A stretch of 44,251 nt of DNA from an uncultured Prevotella sp. (GCA_905234145.1 CAJOGK010000061.1:1-44251); one strand, 5' to 3'; counted from the stretch's first letter, positions 28,009 to 36,889 are shown. Notes: generated by a model not told the origin, from the sequence alone. Translations and numbers: made by a program.

Positions 28009-29508
28009 ATGCACTATAGAACTATCATAAGCATGATTATATCTGCTGTATTGCTATCATGCAGCCAACCAACCGTCCCAAGCCAATATACGGAAAGCTC
28101 GGATTATCCAAACATATATCCTGATTATACAAAGGGGATTACCATTCCAATCAATATAGCGCCTCTTACGTTCGAACTAACAGAGGAAACAGAAGGAATG
28201 ATAGCAAGATTTTCGTTTAGAGATATTGAATTGGTATGTGGAGATAAGCTAGCCATCCCTAATATCAGCGAATGGGAAAAACTCAAAAAGGCAGCTGTAG
28301 GAAATGCTATCAAAGTTGAAGTATTTGCAAAGGATAATGGGAACTGGGTAAAGTACAAACCATTTGACATCTATATATCAACAGATTCAATAGACCCGTA
28401 TATCAGTTATCGTTTAATTCCACCATCGTATGTTTCGTATGAGGAACTTACGATCAATCAACGATGTCTGGAAAACTTCGACGAAGAAGTCATCTACGAC
28501 AATCGTCTTTGTAGCGAAAGAGGTAAAGGTCAGTGTATCAATTGCCATCATTATCAGAATTATAACCCCAAGCGTATGCAATTTCATGCACGCCAAAATC
28601 ATGGTGGTACATTTATAAGTATCGATGGAAAACACAAGAAGATCAATATGAAACACGACTCTATTCTGTCAGCAGGCGTATATCCTGCATGGCATCCATC
28701 CATGAACATCATTGCTTATTCCACTAACAAGACCCTACAGAGTTTTCATACTCGCGACATCAACAAAATAGAGGTTTTAGATGCAGCAAGCGACTTGATT
28801 CTCTATGATATAGACCAAAATAAAGTCACAACTATAGAGAAAGATCCACATGAATTTGAAACGTACCCATGTTGGACACCTGATGGTAAGATGCTCTATT
28901 ATTGTAGCGCCCATTTCGAATATGCTACCGATACTATCAGCAGAACAGAAGCCTTGAATAGGTACAAAGACATCAAGTACAATATTTACCGTAAAAGATT
29001 CAACCCCAATACCAAAACATTCAGTGCAAAAGAACTTGTGTATGATGCGACGTCAATTGGAAAAAGTGCTACCCTTCCGAGAATTTCTCCTGATGGGAGA
29101 TTTCTGCTATTCACACAAGGAGAATGGGGGTGCTTCCACATTTGGCATCGCGATGCTGATTTATGGATAATGGATTTATCTACGCTTCAGGCAAAGCCCT
29201 TAAGCATTTGTAACTCTCCAAATGTTGAAAGCTATCATTCATGGTCAAACAACGGTAAGTGGATTATCTTCTCTTCCCGAAGAAATGATGGTGTATACAC
29301 TCGACTATACATCGCTCATATAGACAAAAATGGACAAGCATCCGTACCTTTCGAATTACCTCAGTCTGACCCTGATTATCATCTGCAGCTTACTAAGAGC
29401 TACAATATACCTGAATTTATGAAAGGCCCCGTTAGCCTTAAGCCTCAAGAAATAGCGAATATTCTGAAGACTGAAGGTGAAACCATTATCTTCTCGCAAC
29501 ATCCATGA
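28009..29508 (+). CDS. TolB-like beta-propeller lipoprotein with a CxxCH haem-binding-type motif
   Basis: I start this at the ATG at 28009, giving ~499 residues; the earlier in-frame ATGs lie inside the DUF6057 gene. The signal ends in the lipobox LLSC, so it should be a lipoprotein. The C-terminal two thirds has PD40/TolB-type propeller blades: PAWHPSMNIIAYSTN, FETYPCWTPDGKMLYYCSA, ATLPRISPDGRFLLFT, ESYHSWSNNGKWIIFSSRR. Before the propeller is CINCHH (C176-C179-H180), a single CxxCH signature as in c-type cytochromes, with neighbouring cysteines (NQRC, RLC). Haem attachment is possible but unproven; a metal site or disulfide are alternatives. It follows DUF6057 by 4 nt and closes the susC1 operon. 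Function unknown. Confidence 0.78.
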   Translation: MHYRTIISMIISAVLLSCSQPTVPSQYTESSDYPNIYPDYTKGITIPINIAPLTFELTEETEGMIARFSFRDIELVCGDKLAIPNISEWEKLKKAAVGNAIKVEVFAKDNGNWVKYKPFDIYISTDSIDPYISYRLIPPSYVSYEELTINQRCLENFDEEVIYDNRLCSERGKGQCINCHHYQNYNPKRMQFHARQNHGGTFISIDGKHKKINMKHDSILSAGVYPAWHPSMNIIAYSTNKTLQSFHTRDINKIEVLDAASDLILYDIDQNKVTTIEKDPHEFETYPCWTPDGKMLYYCSAHFEYATDTISRTEALNRYKDIKYNIYRKRFNPNTKTFSAKELVYDATSIGKSATLPRISPDGRFLLFTQGEWGCFHIWHRDADLWIMDLSTLQAKPLSICNSPNVESYHSWSNNGKWIIFSSRRNDGVYTRLYIAHIDKNGQASVPFELPQSDPDYHLQLTKSYNIPEFMKGPVSLKPQEIANILKTEGETIIFSQHP

Positions 29509-29552
29509 TACCGATGTCAGGTAGCTATTGTTCCTTTGGCAAGAAAGAGACG

Positions 29553-29567
29553 CTGTGTGGGCAAACA
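29553..29567 (+). promoter_or_regulatory. Putative operator upstream of susC2
   Basis: This is the second copy of CTGTGTGGGCAAACA, identical over 15 bp to 21228-21242 and at the same 92-nt distance from the -7 box. A TAAACG follows 13 nt after the element here and 12 nt after it in the first copy. Confidence 0.6.
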
Positions 29568-29620
29568 GCACTTAATGACGTAAACGTTTGCGCCTGGTTA
29601 ACATAATTTAACGCGATATT

Positions 29621-29652
29621 TTTGCATCTTTTTACACTTTTCTATATATTTG
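29621..29652 (+). promoter_or_regulatory. Promoter of the susC2-susD2 operon
   Basis: The -33 TTTG (29621-29624) and the -7 TATATTTG (29645-29652) are 20 nt apart. The -7 box is 67 nt from the ATG, exactly as for susC1. Confidence 0.75.
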
Positions 29653-29711
29653 CAAAAAATTTGCTAAATATATACTAATTAACATCATTACTAATAAAAA
29701 AAACCTAAAAC

Positions 29712-32700
29712 ATGGAAAAGGAAATTTTTGTCTCTCGCATGAGAGCGTGCATGATGGTTTTGTTTTTGCTTTTTGCAGGCATGACTTATGCACAGAATGT
29801 TACGGTGAAAGGTACAGTTTCTGACCAAAACGGTGAGCCAATTGTTGGTGCCACAGTTAAGGTCGACAAAGCCCAATCCGGAACAGTGACTAACTATGAT
29901 GGTGATTTCCAGCTTAGCTGCCGCGAGGGTGCTAATTTGGTTATCAGCTACATCGGCTACACAACTAAGACGGTAACAGCCACTTCTGCTCAGAAGATGC
30001 AAATCGTTCTTGATGAAGAGGCAACCGCTCTGAATGAAGTCGTTGTAACAGCCATGGGTATTAAAAAGGATGCCAAGAAACTGGGTTACTCAGTAAGTAC
30101 CGTAGGTGCTGAAGAATTGACAAAGGTAGGTTCTCCGACCTTCGCTTCAGCTATGTATGGTAAAGCAGCTGGTGTACGTATCCAGACAGCTCCTGGTGGC
30201 GGAACATCTTCTGTATCTATTAACGTTCGTGGTTTCTCTTCAATCACTGGTAACACGCAGCCTTTGATCGTTATGGATGGTGTGCCCATTCGTAACGGTA
30301 ATGTCAATAATGAGGTAGACTATTGGTCAAGCCAGCGTATCGAATCCAATGGTTTGGTTGACATCAACCCAGAGGACATTGAGAGCGTATCTATTCTGAA
30401 AGGTGCTGCAGCATCTGCACTTTATGGTTCTGAAGCAGCCAATGGTGTAGTAGTTATTACCACCAAGACTGGTCGTGGACAGCAGGGCGTAGGCGTAGAG
30501 TTTGGTGCTAACCTGAGTTGGGATAAAGCAGCTTATATGCCTAAACTTCAGAACGAATTTGGACCTGGATCATGGGGCTATCGTGGCAATGTTAACGACT
30601 ACATGATTCAGACTGGTGGTTTCACTGAGCAAGAGTACAATGGTCAGAAGTATCATACAGTAGAAGCTACCAGTAACTATTGGGGGCCAAAATATGATGG
30701 TAGCTCAGTATATTATTGGGATGGCAGACAGCGTGCTTACAATGGTCTGGGTAGCAATCCTTGGACAACCTTGTTCCGCACAGGTTTCAACCAGCAGTAC
30801 AATGTAGCAATTACGAAGGCTGGTGAGTGGGGTAATGTTCGTTTCGGCTATACCTATAATAATGTAAAGGGCATGCAGCGTAACTCTAGAAACGACAAGC
30901 ACAATTTCTCTGTGAATGGTACTTTGAACATACTCAAGAACGTTAAACTCGATTTCTCTGCACAGTATCTGCGTCAGAACATTAAGAACCGTGCTTATCG
31001 TATCAGCCGTATCACCTTGAACTATGGTGGTATGATTGGCTCGTTTGATGATGTTGATCTGATGATTAATAAGACTGTTACTTCTAAGGGCTTCATCTAC
31101 AGCACAGGTGACGGACAGTCTGAGACACCTGACGAGAATCTGATTTATGCACCTGGTACAGCTGCTTTGATGTCTGAGTATCTGTGGAATATTCTCGGTA
31201 ATGTGCAGGAAGAGAATCACAACCGATTCATCGCAGGCGTAACACCTTCTTGGGAGATTATTCCCGGTTTGACACTTCGTGGCCGTATCGCTACCGACTT
31301 GACAGCTGAGGATATCGAGAACCGCAATGGCGCTAAACGTGCTATTGGTTACACATCAAATGCAGGTGATTTGGGTGGTTATTCTCTGAAGAACCGCAAA
31401 TATGAAACTTACTATGGTGACATTATGCTGATGTTCGATAAAACATTCGCTGAAAAGCACAATGTTACAGCTAACGTTGGTTGGTCAGGCCGTCAGGAAA
31501 GAACCTCAGCCTCTACTGTTTCTACAAATGGTGGTCTTTCTGTTACCAACTGGTATAACCTTGCAGCTTCTAATTTGACACCAAATGCCAGCCAGGATGA
31601 TATCAAGTCATTGCGTACTGCATGGTTTGGAACCTTAAGTTATGGCTTTGACAACTGGGCATACTTGGAGGGAACAATCCGTAACGAGAAGATCTCTACA
31701 CTGGCTCCAGACTACAACAGTTTCACCTATCCTTCCGTAAACGCCAGTGCTATTATTACTGAGTTGCTGAAGGATAAGAGACCTGGATGGTGGGATTACG
31801 GTAAGGTTCGTGCGTCTTACGGTATCGTAGGTAATGCCCCTGAGGTTTATGCCGCTAACGTGCTTTACAACCAGTCACAGATAGGTTCATACCTCTATAA
31901 CTCTATTGGAAACTCACTGGGTAACCTGACACTGAAACCTGAGAAGAAGTACGAGTTCGAAATTGGTCTTGAGACCAAGTTCTTGCATAACCGTTTAGGC
32001 TTCGAGTTCTCATACTATAACAACACTGTAAAGGATCAGATTCTTCCAATCTCTCTGCCAAAATCAGCAGGTGGTAGCTCTATCATGCTGAACATTGGTG
32101 AGTTGAAGAACCATGGTATGGAATTTGCAATATATGGCACACCTATCCAGACAAGGGATTGGCAGTTAGACTTACGCTTCAATATCGCATTCAATAAGAA
32201 TAAGGTTACAAAGTTGATGGATGGTCTTAACAGTATTCTCCACCGTTCATTCGACAACTCTGCTTACCTATATTCTTACACAGACGAACCAATGGGTGAC
32301 TGGTATGTTTACGAGTACAAGCGTGATGCCCAGGGACGTAAGATCATTGGTGAAGACGGTCTGCCTATCCGCAACACTGAACTCACAAAGGTTGGTAATG
32401 CCATGCCTAAGGGTGTAGGTGGATTCTCCGCAAACCTCCGTTGGAAGCAGTTATTCCTGGATGCAACCTTCGACTTCCGTATTGGTGGTGATGTGCTGAA
32501 CCAGTACTGGCAGTACGCTATGGAGACAGGTATTTTGAAGTCTACTCTTGATGGTCGCGAAGGTCACGGAGGCCTGCCCTACTATTACGAGAACAACAAC
32601 ATCAGTTCCTCTGGTACAACTATCGCAGGTACAGCTCCTGCTGGTTACACTCAGTTCAATGACGGTATGATTGTTGAAGGCGTTACCGCTGATGGTACTC

Positions 32701-33041
32701 CTAATACAAAGATTATCCCAGCAGGTATCTTCTACAAGAACTCTTATGGTTGGGGTGCCGGTTCACACAACTCTTACGAGGAGGCTATTCAGGATAACTC
32801 TTACCTGAAACTTCGTGAGCTCTCTCTCGGTTATCAGTTGCCAACAAGTTTCACAAAGAAATTTGGTTGCCAGAACCTTACACTCTCACTCTTCACACGT
32901 AACCCATTCTATATCTTCAAGAACCTAAAGGATATGGATGCTGAGTCTGGTGATGGTACTAACTGGATCGGACAGGCCGTTGCAGGTAACTCTTCTGCAG
33001 CAAGCCGTAGCTTTGGTTTCTCTCTCCGTGCTAAGTTCTAA
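29712..33041 (+). CDS. SusC/RagA-type TonB-dependent outer-membrane transporter (copy 2)
   Basis: This is a 1109-residue protein with the same order of parts as copy 1: signal (ending MTYAQ), carboxypeptidase-regulatory-like domain (VKGTVSDQNGEPIVGATVKV), TonB-box-like LNEVVVTAMGIKK, plug (RGFSSITGNTQPLIVMDGVP, VSILKGAAASALYGSEAANG), then a barrel ending in Phe. The first ~35 residues and the 5' leader are nearly the same as copy 1, but the barrel differs and is ~70 residues longer. It should import a second oligosaccharide, or a different fragment of the same glycan, together with SusD2. It has its own promoter and the shared operator, so both pairs are probably switched on together. Confidence 0.95.
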   Translation: MEKEIFVSRMRACMMVLFLLFAGMTYAQNVTVKGTVSDQNGEPIVGATVKVDKAQSGTVTNYDGDFQLSCREGANLVISYIGYTTKTVTATSAQKMQIVLDEEATALNEVVVTAMGIKKDAKKLGYSVSTVGAEELTKVGSPTFASAMYGKAAGVRIQTAPGGGTSSVSINVRGFSSITGNTQPLIVMDGVPIRNGNVNNEVDYWSSQRIESNGLVDINPEDIESVSILKGAAASALYGSEAANGVVVITTKTGRGQQGVGVEFGANLSWDKAAYMPKLQNEFGPGSWGYRGNVNDYMIQTGGFTEQEYNGQKYHTVEATSNYWGPKYDGSSVYYWDGRQRAYNGLGSNPWTTLFRTGFNQQYNVAITKAGEWGNVRFGYTYNNVKGMQRNSRNDKHNFSVNGTLNILKNVKLDFSAQYLRQNIKNRAYRISRITLNYGGMIGSFDDVDLMINKTVTSKGFIYSTGDGQSETPDENLIYAPGTAALMSEYLWNILGNVQEENHNRFIAGVTPSWEIIPGLTLRGRIATDLTAEDIENRNGAKRAIGYTSNAGDLGGYSLKNRKYETYYGDIMLMFDKTFAEKHNVTANVGWSGRQERTSASTVSTNGGLSVTNWYNLAASNLTPNASQDDIKSLRTAWFGTLSYGFDNWAYLEGTIRNEKISTLAPDYNSFTYPSVNASAIITELLKDKRPGWWDYGKVRASYGIVGNAPEVYAANVLYNQSQIGSYLYNSIGNSLGNLTLKPEKKYEFEIGLETKFLHNRLGFEFSYYNNTVKDQILPISLPKSAGGSSIMLNIGELKNHGMEFAIYGTPIQTRDWQLDLRFNIAFNKNKVTKLMDGLNSILHRSFDNSAYLYSYTDEPMGDWYVYEYKRDAQGRKIIGEDGLPIRNTELTKVGNAMPKGVGGFSANLRWKQLFLDATFDFRIGGDVLNQYWQYAMETGILKSTLDGREGHGGLPYYYENNNISSSGTTIAGTAPAGYTQFNDGMIVEGVTADGTPNTKIIPAGIFYKNSYGWGAGSHNSYEEAIQDNSYLKLRELSLGYQLPTSFTKKFGCQNLTLSLFTRNPFYIFKNLKDMDAESGDGTNWIGQAVAGNSSAASRSFGFSLRAKF

Positions 33042-33092
33042 TTCAATTGGAAACAAAAGATTGAAAATTGAAGAATTAACATAAAACAGAAT

Positions 33093-34799
33093 ATGAATAT
33101 GAAAAAGATAATAACATTTGCATCTATGAGCATTACATCTTGTTCTGATGAGGCTTACTCAGAGAAATACAACAACCCATCAAAGACCACTACCGTGTCA
33201 TGCGACAAGCTATTTACAGGTGTTGTATGGACTGGCCGTACATACGGTATGCAGACCTATTGGGGTCTCTGTACCTTCAAACTTCCACAGATTGGTACCT
33301 ACTCTCAGTGTGCTAGTCACTTCTGTGCTGATGCAGATTATGAGGGCACGGGCTCTTATGTTAGTTATGGTAACGACCGCTGGAAGAACTTCTATGAGGA
33401 CTTGGCTCAATACAAACTGATGCGTTATACTTTCAACAATTTGGATGCTTCTCAACAGAGCGAGAATCAGCTATATATGGACTGTGCCACTGTTTGGATG
33501 TACGACCAGCTTGGAAAGGCAGTCGACCTTTGGGGCGATATTCCTTTCGTAAATGCATGTAACATTCAGATTTCTGCAGACATCGCTGACAGTAAGGCTT
33601 CTTACGATGATGCAAAGAGCCTTTACGAGATGATGCTGAACGGTGCAACCTTTACTGATGTGAAAGGCGAATCTCAGGCTTATGATGGCCTCAACACGCT
33701 TTACAGCCGTATCAAGAGCGCTTCTGCTCCTTCATCGTTCGCTACTCAAGATATCCTCTTTGGTGGTGACGTTAGCAAGTGGGCTTCTTATGCCATTGGC
33801 CTCCGTGCTCGTTTGGCACTCCGTGTTTCAACACAGGGCAGTCTCGAATCTACAGGAAAATCTATCCTTTCAGAGATTGCAAGTGCTGTAGCTTCTGAGG
33901 CTCAGGATTGTGCTACTGGTTTTGCTGATCCTTCAATCGTTGCTTTCAGTTATAATGATGGTAACGGTATGAACTGGGGTGGTGGATGGAACGAGTGGAG
34001 CCGTCAGTTCTCACGCCTGTCTTACAAGATGGCAGAGATTCTGAATCTGCCTGAGGGTTCTAAGATGAATCATACCACTGATATCCATGTAGCTGGTGCT
34101 GACCCACGTGCTGCAATTATGTTCGATGCTTCTAATGCAGGTACCGTTCATATCCTTGACTACCACCAGACCTTCTCACAGCAATACTATGACGGATGGC
34201 TCAAAGAAGCTACCTACCGTTGGTTCACTGTATGCGACTCAGCAACATTCATTAATAACGCCTACTTCATGCATCCTATCATGACCAAGGCTGAGATGTT
34301 GCTCACATTGGCAGAAGCTGCACAGCGTGGTATCATCAACGGTAGTGCTGAGACCTATTTTAAGAATGGTGTTCAGGCATCTATTGATTTCTACTATGCA
34401 GAGAATGCAAAGTCTACCTTCCGTGCTGCTGTTGACAAGCCAGATGCTACAGAATACATCAACAAGCTATGGAGCAATGCTTCAGATAAACTCGAAGCTA
34501 TCTGCAACCAGCGCTGGCTCCACTTCTCAATGCTGCAGCAAGAGCAGAGCTATGCTGAGGTACGTCGTACAGGTTATCCAAAACTGGAGTTCCGTAATTT
34601 CCAAAAGGATCCTAACTATACCATCTATCTCCCAATGGATCGTATTGTTTATGCATCTGATGAAATTACAAATAATCTCGAAAATGTAACCGAGGCTATC
34701 AATCGTCTTTCAAATCCATCTGTAGAGTGGCTTAACGCTATCTTCTGGGCAAAGCCTTCTGGCACTTGGTACACTGTTATCGATCTGCCTTACGAGTAA
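33093..34799 (+). CDS. SusD/RagB-family glycan-binding outer-membrane lipoprotein (copy 2)
   Basis: This is a 568-residue SusD-like protein with TYWGLCTFKLPQIGTYSQC, WMYDQLGKAVDLWGDIPFVNA, ASYAIGLRARLALRVST, KAEMLLTLAEAAQRGI and AEVRRTGYPKLEFRNF. The start is the ATG at 33093 or the one two codons later (33099, MKK). The lipobox ITSC is reached after only 14 residues from the second Met. The hydrophobic stretch IITFASMSIT is unusually short for a Bacteroidales lipoprotein signal, so a few codons may have been lost in frame. It lies 51 nt after susC2 and pairs with it. A strong terminator follows. Confidence 0.92.
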   Translation: MNMKKIITFASMSITSCSDEAYSEKYNNPSKTTTVSCDKLFTGVVWTGRTYGMQTYWGLCTFKLPQIGTYSQCASHFCADADYEGTGSYVSYGNDRWKNFYEDLAQYKLMRYTFNNLDASQQSENQLYMDCATVWMYDQLGKAVDLWGDIPFVNACNIQISADIADSKASYDDAKSLYEMMLNGATFTDVKGESQAYDGLNTLYSRIKSASAPSSFATQDILFGGDVSKWASYAIGLRARLALRVSTQGSLESTGKSILSEIASAVASEAQDCATGFADPSIVAFSYNDGNGMNWGGGWNEWSRQFSRLSYKMAEILNLPEGSKMNHTTDIHVAGADPRAAIMFDASNAGTVHILDYHQTFSQQYYDGWLKEATYRWFTVCDSATFINNAYFMHPIMTKAEMLLTLAEAAQRGIINGSAETYFKNGVQASIDFYYAENAKSTFRAAVDKPDATEYINKLWSNASDKLEAICNQRWLHFSMLQQEQSYAEVRRTGYPKLEFRNFQKDPNYTIYLPMDRIVYASDEITNNLENVTEAINRLSNPSVEWLNAIFWAKPSGTWYTVIDLPYE

Positions 34800-34824
34800 A
34801 AAAGATAACATCTTATAAACTTTC

Positions 34825-34860
34825 AAATCCCGAAGCCTCTCGCAGGTTTCGGGATTTTTT
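34825..34860 (+). terminator. Rho-independent terminator of the susC2-susD2 operon
   Basis: A perfect 10-bp stem (34825-34834 with 34848-34857), a 13-nt loop and a run of Ts lie 26 nt after the susD2 stop. Confidence 0.88.
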
Positions 34861-34882
34861 ATGCCTAATTTTAGTTTACTGC

Positions 34883-34984
34883 AAAAAACACCTCCCCTCC
34901 TACCCTAAAATGCCTCAAACCCCGATAAACAAAGGGCTCAAGGCACGGTAGGTGTTGTACCAACACCTACCGTACACCTACCGT
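34883..34984 (+). repeat. Palindromic extragenic repeat, copy R1
   Basis: This ~100-bp non-coding element starts with AAAAAACACCTCCCCTCCT and ends with a perfect 13-bp stem (34945-34957 with 34961-34973), followed by a second copy of the right arm (34974-34984). Either right arm can pair with the left one, so two exclusive hairpins are possible. It shares 19 bp (34883-34901) and 27 bp (34931-34957) exactly, in inverted orientation, with R3. It fills most of the gap between susD2 and higB. Confidence 0.8.
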
Positions 34985-35105
34985 CACATCAAAGAATTGT
35001 GCTACACGCATGCAGAAATAATTGGTCAAGTTCCGCAAAGCCAGGGGTGGAACGAGGGGCCATTGTCAATAATTACCTTATTATCTTTATAAATTTGCAA
35101 AATTA

Positions 35106-35137
35106 TTTGCAGAATTGCAAAGAATATTGTATCTTTG
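35106..35137 (+). promoter_or_regulatory. Promoter and likely autoregulatory operator of higBA
   Basis: The -33 TTTG (35106-35109) and the -7 TATCTTTG (35130-35137) are 20 nt apart. An inverted repeat TTTGCA-N4-TGCAAA (35106-35121) overlaps the -33 box and could bind the HTH antitoxin. Confidence 0.65.
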
Positions 35138-35156
35138 CAGCAAAAACAATAAAGAA

Positions 35157-35450
35157 ATGATAATTGCAAACAAGGAATTACTTGATGCATTTGTGCAGAA
35201 ACATGCGCAATCCGCAGGGCCACTAAACAAATGGGTGGAAAAGGTAAAAAGCACAACATGGCAAAATCATTCCGAACTGAAACAGACGTTTCCATCTGCT
35301 GACTATGTGAAGAATGGTCGCTATGTTTTCAACATCAGCGGGAATAACTATCGAGTAGTTGCTGTGGTCATTTTCATTGGCGGTGTGATGAATATCCGTT
35401 TTGTAGGGACACATTCGGAATATGATAAAATAGATAGTTCAACGATATAA
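35157..35450 (+). CDS. higB: HigB-family toxin (mRNA interferase) of a type II toxin-antitoxin system
   Basis: This 97-residue protein has the compact HigB_toxin layout: NKELLDAFVQKHAQSAGPLNKWVEKVKS, then FPSADYVKNGRYVFNISGNNYRVVAVV, and a C-terminal IRFVGTHSEYDKI. Members are ribosome-dependent or free mRNA endonucleases of the RelE fold. I start it at the ATG at 35157, after the promoter at 35130; a longer frame begins before the promoter box and cannot be right. The toxin precedes its antitoxin, the usual higBA order. It probably stabilises the repeat-flanked segment or acts in stress or phage defence. Confidence 0.85.
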   Translation: MIIANKELLDAFVQKHAQSAGPLNKWVEKVKSTTWQNHSELKQTFPSADYVKNGRYVFNISGNNYRVVAVVIFIGGVMNIRFVGTHSEYDKIDSSTI

Positions 35451-35464
35451 AGAAAGGAGTAAGT

Positions 35465-35860
35465 ATGATTAAGAAATTAACAACAAGACAGGAGTATGAA
35501 GAGACGAAGGCTATTGTAGAGGCCTTAATCACTGAAGCTACAGAGAAGGGAATGCTTGAACCTAAAATGGACAATGAGTACACTCGTCAAATCTCTGATT
35601 TGAGCAAGTTAATGGCTCAGTATGAAGATGAATACACGGATATTCTACCGCTACGAGAGAAGTCACCCCTAATCAGATCGATTGAGGATTATTTCTACGC
35701 TCGTAATATGAAGCAAAAAGAGGGGGCTCGATATCTTGGCATTAACGAATCTGTTTTAAGTCAGATACTTAGTGGAAAGAGGCGTATCACAATGCCAATT
35801 GCAAAACTACTGCACTCTAAGTTGGGCATCAATGCAGACATGATACTTAAGTATGCATAG
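35465..35860 (+). CDS. higA: HigA-family antitoxin with C-terminal XRE-type helix-turn-helix
   Basis: This is a 131-residue protein. The N-terminal half is charged and helical (EYEETKAIVEALITEATEKGM). The C-terminal half holds an HTH (MKQKEGARYLGINESVLSQILSGKRRITMPIAKLLHSKLGI). It starts 14 nt after higB, behind a strong AAAGGAG ribosome site, which favours antitoxin excess. HigA proteins bind and neutralise HigB and repress their own promoter, here perhaps at 35106-35121. Confidence 0.85.
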   Translation: MIKKLTTRQEYEETKAIVEALITEATEKGMLEPKMDNEYTRQISDLSKLMAQYEDEYTDILPLREKSPLIRSIEDYFYARNMKQKEGARYLGINESVLSQILSGKRRITMPIAKLLHSKLGINADMILKYA

Positions 35861-35877
35861 ATTTATTTACCAAGAGA

Positions 35878-36303
35878 TTATAATAATTTTCTGAATTTAC
35901 GCTTGAGCAGAGAAGCTTTTTTGATACAATCCTTTAATTGTTGGAAAAGAGAAGGTTCCATAAGACCAAGATCTTCAACTTCAGCGTTCATGGCATCAAG
36001 ATATTGCTGTTCGTATTCATCAACACTTTCGCCATAAATAAATGTCGGAAGTTCAAAATGAAAGGAATCTGTTATTTGAGTCTTTGGACTGAAAACAAAA
36101 GCATTTACCTGACGCTCTGGGATATCCACACAGCCATCCGACACAAGAGCATCAGAAGGGATATGATCTTTACTTGTTGGTAGTGATGCCATCATTACCT
36201 CTTCATTAATGTGCTTAAGCACTACATAATATTTTGGTTTTGGTGTGTTTCCATTCTTAAACTCAAATGGAGAAAACTTCAACAGTTGTCCTTCTTGATA
36301 CAT
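35878..36303 (-). CDS. Unknown small protein, candidate toxin paired with the Panacea-type antitoxin
   Basis: This 141-residue cytosolic protein is not one I recognise with certainty. The start (YQEGQLLKFSPFEFKNGNTPKPKYYVVLKHINEEVMMASLPTS) is beta-rich and vaguely like PemK/MazF-type proteins, in which a short beta barrel follows a conserved Gly and a KxRPxVVL-like strand. The C-terminal ~50 residues are helical and basic at the end (KKASLLKRKFRKLL). It starts 7 nt after the Panacea-type gene, in one operon, and converges with higA, 17 nt apart. The pairing suggests a toxin, but the call rests mainly on its neighbour. Confidence 0.5.
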   Translation of the reverse strand: MYQEGQLLKFSPFEFKNGNTPKPKYYVVLKHINEEVMMASLPTSKDHIPSDALVSDGCVDIPERQVNAFVFSPKTQITDSFHFELPTFIYGESVDEYEQQYLDAMNAEVEDLGLMEPSLFQQLKDCIKKASLLKRKFRKLL

Positions 36304-36310
36304 TATAGTA

Positions 36311-36889
36311 TTATTTTCTTAAGAGATTAGCCATTTGACGGTTTTCGAGAATCTCCTCATAGTATTCACGATGATCAGGACAGAGATGTCGCGCCATGTC
36401 AATAACAATATTCGAACTATTAGCACGTTTCTGCTCAAAATCATCCAGCAAATCGTGCTCCTTAGCTGTATCATACCATAGCGAGCCAGGCTTATGGGTC
36501 TCATCTATCAATTGATCAGACGTCATACTACCATACTTCTCCATCACCTGAGCCATTACCTGCAACTCTGCATCAGAGAACTCATCATCACAGAAGTCAC
36601 GTTTGGGAGTTACCTTTATACCCTGACCATTGAACTCCAAGGCGATGAACTCTGACAAGAGTACTGGCCCATCGGATAGTTCTTCGAATACATCTACAGA
36701 CACAGGGCCAAGTCGCCACACTGAATAGGGAATGGCAAGCATGGGTACATGGTATTGTTGTACCATACGCTCCTCCATCAGAAAGAGCAGCTTAAGTATC
36801 TCCGTCTTATAAGGATACTTAGCATGCTGAGCAATATATAGAACTGTATTGCCAAGTTTTTGCCTATTTGGTTCGGAAAATCTGCACAT
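36311..36889 (-). CDS. Panacea (SocA/DUF4065-like) domain protein, probable antitoxin
   Basis: From the ATG at 36889 this is a 192-residue protein. KLGNTVLYIAQHAKYPYKTEILKLLFLMEERMVQQY, then YSVWRLGPVSVDVFEEL and GSMTSDQLIDETHKPGSLW, fit the Panacea/DUF4065 domain. That domain is known as an antitoxin module pairing with many unrelated toxins (PanAT systems), and as the SocA proteolytic adaptor. A longer frame up to 37060 exists, but it runs through the promoter box and repeat R2, so I reject it. It leads a two-gene operon with the unknown 141-residue protein. Confidence 0.75.
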   Translation of the reverse strand: MCRFSEPNRQKLGNTVLYIAQHAKYPYKTEILKLLFLMEERMVQQYHVPMLAIPYSVWRLGPVSVDVFEELSDGPVLLSEFIALEFNGQGIKVTPKRDFCDDEFSDAELQVMAQVMEKYGSMTSDQLIDETHKPGSLWYDTAKEHDLLDDFEQKRANSSNIVIDMARHLCPDHREYYEEILENRQMANLLRK

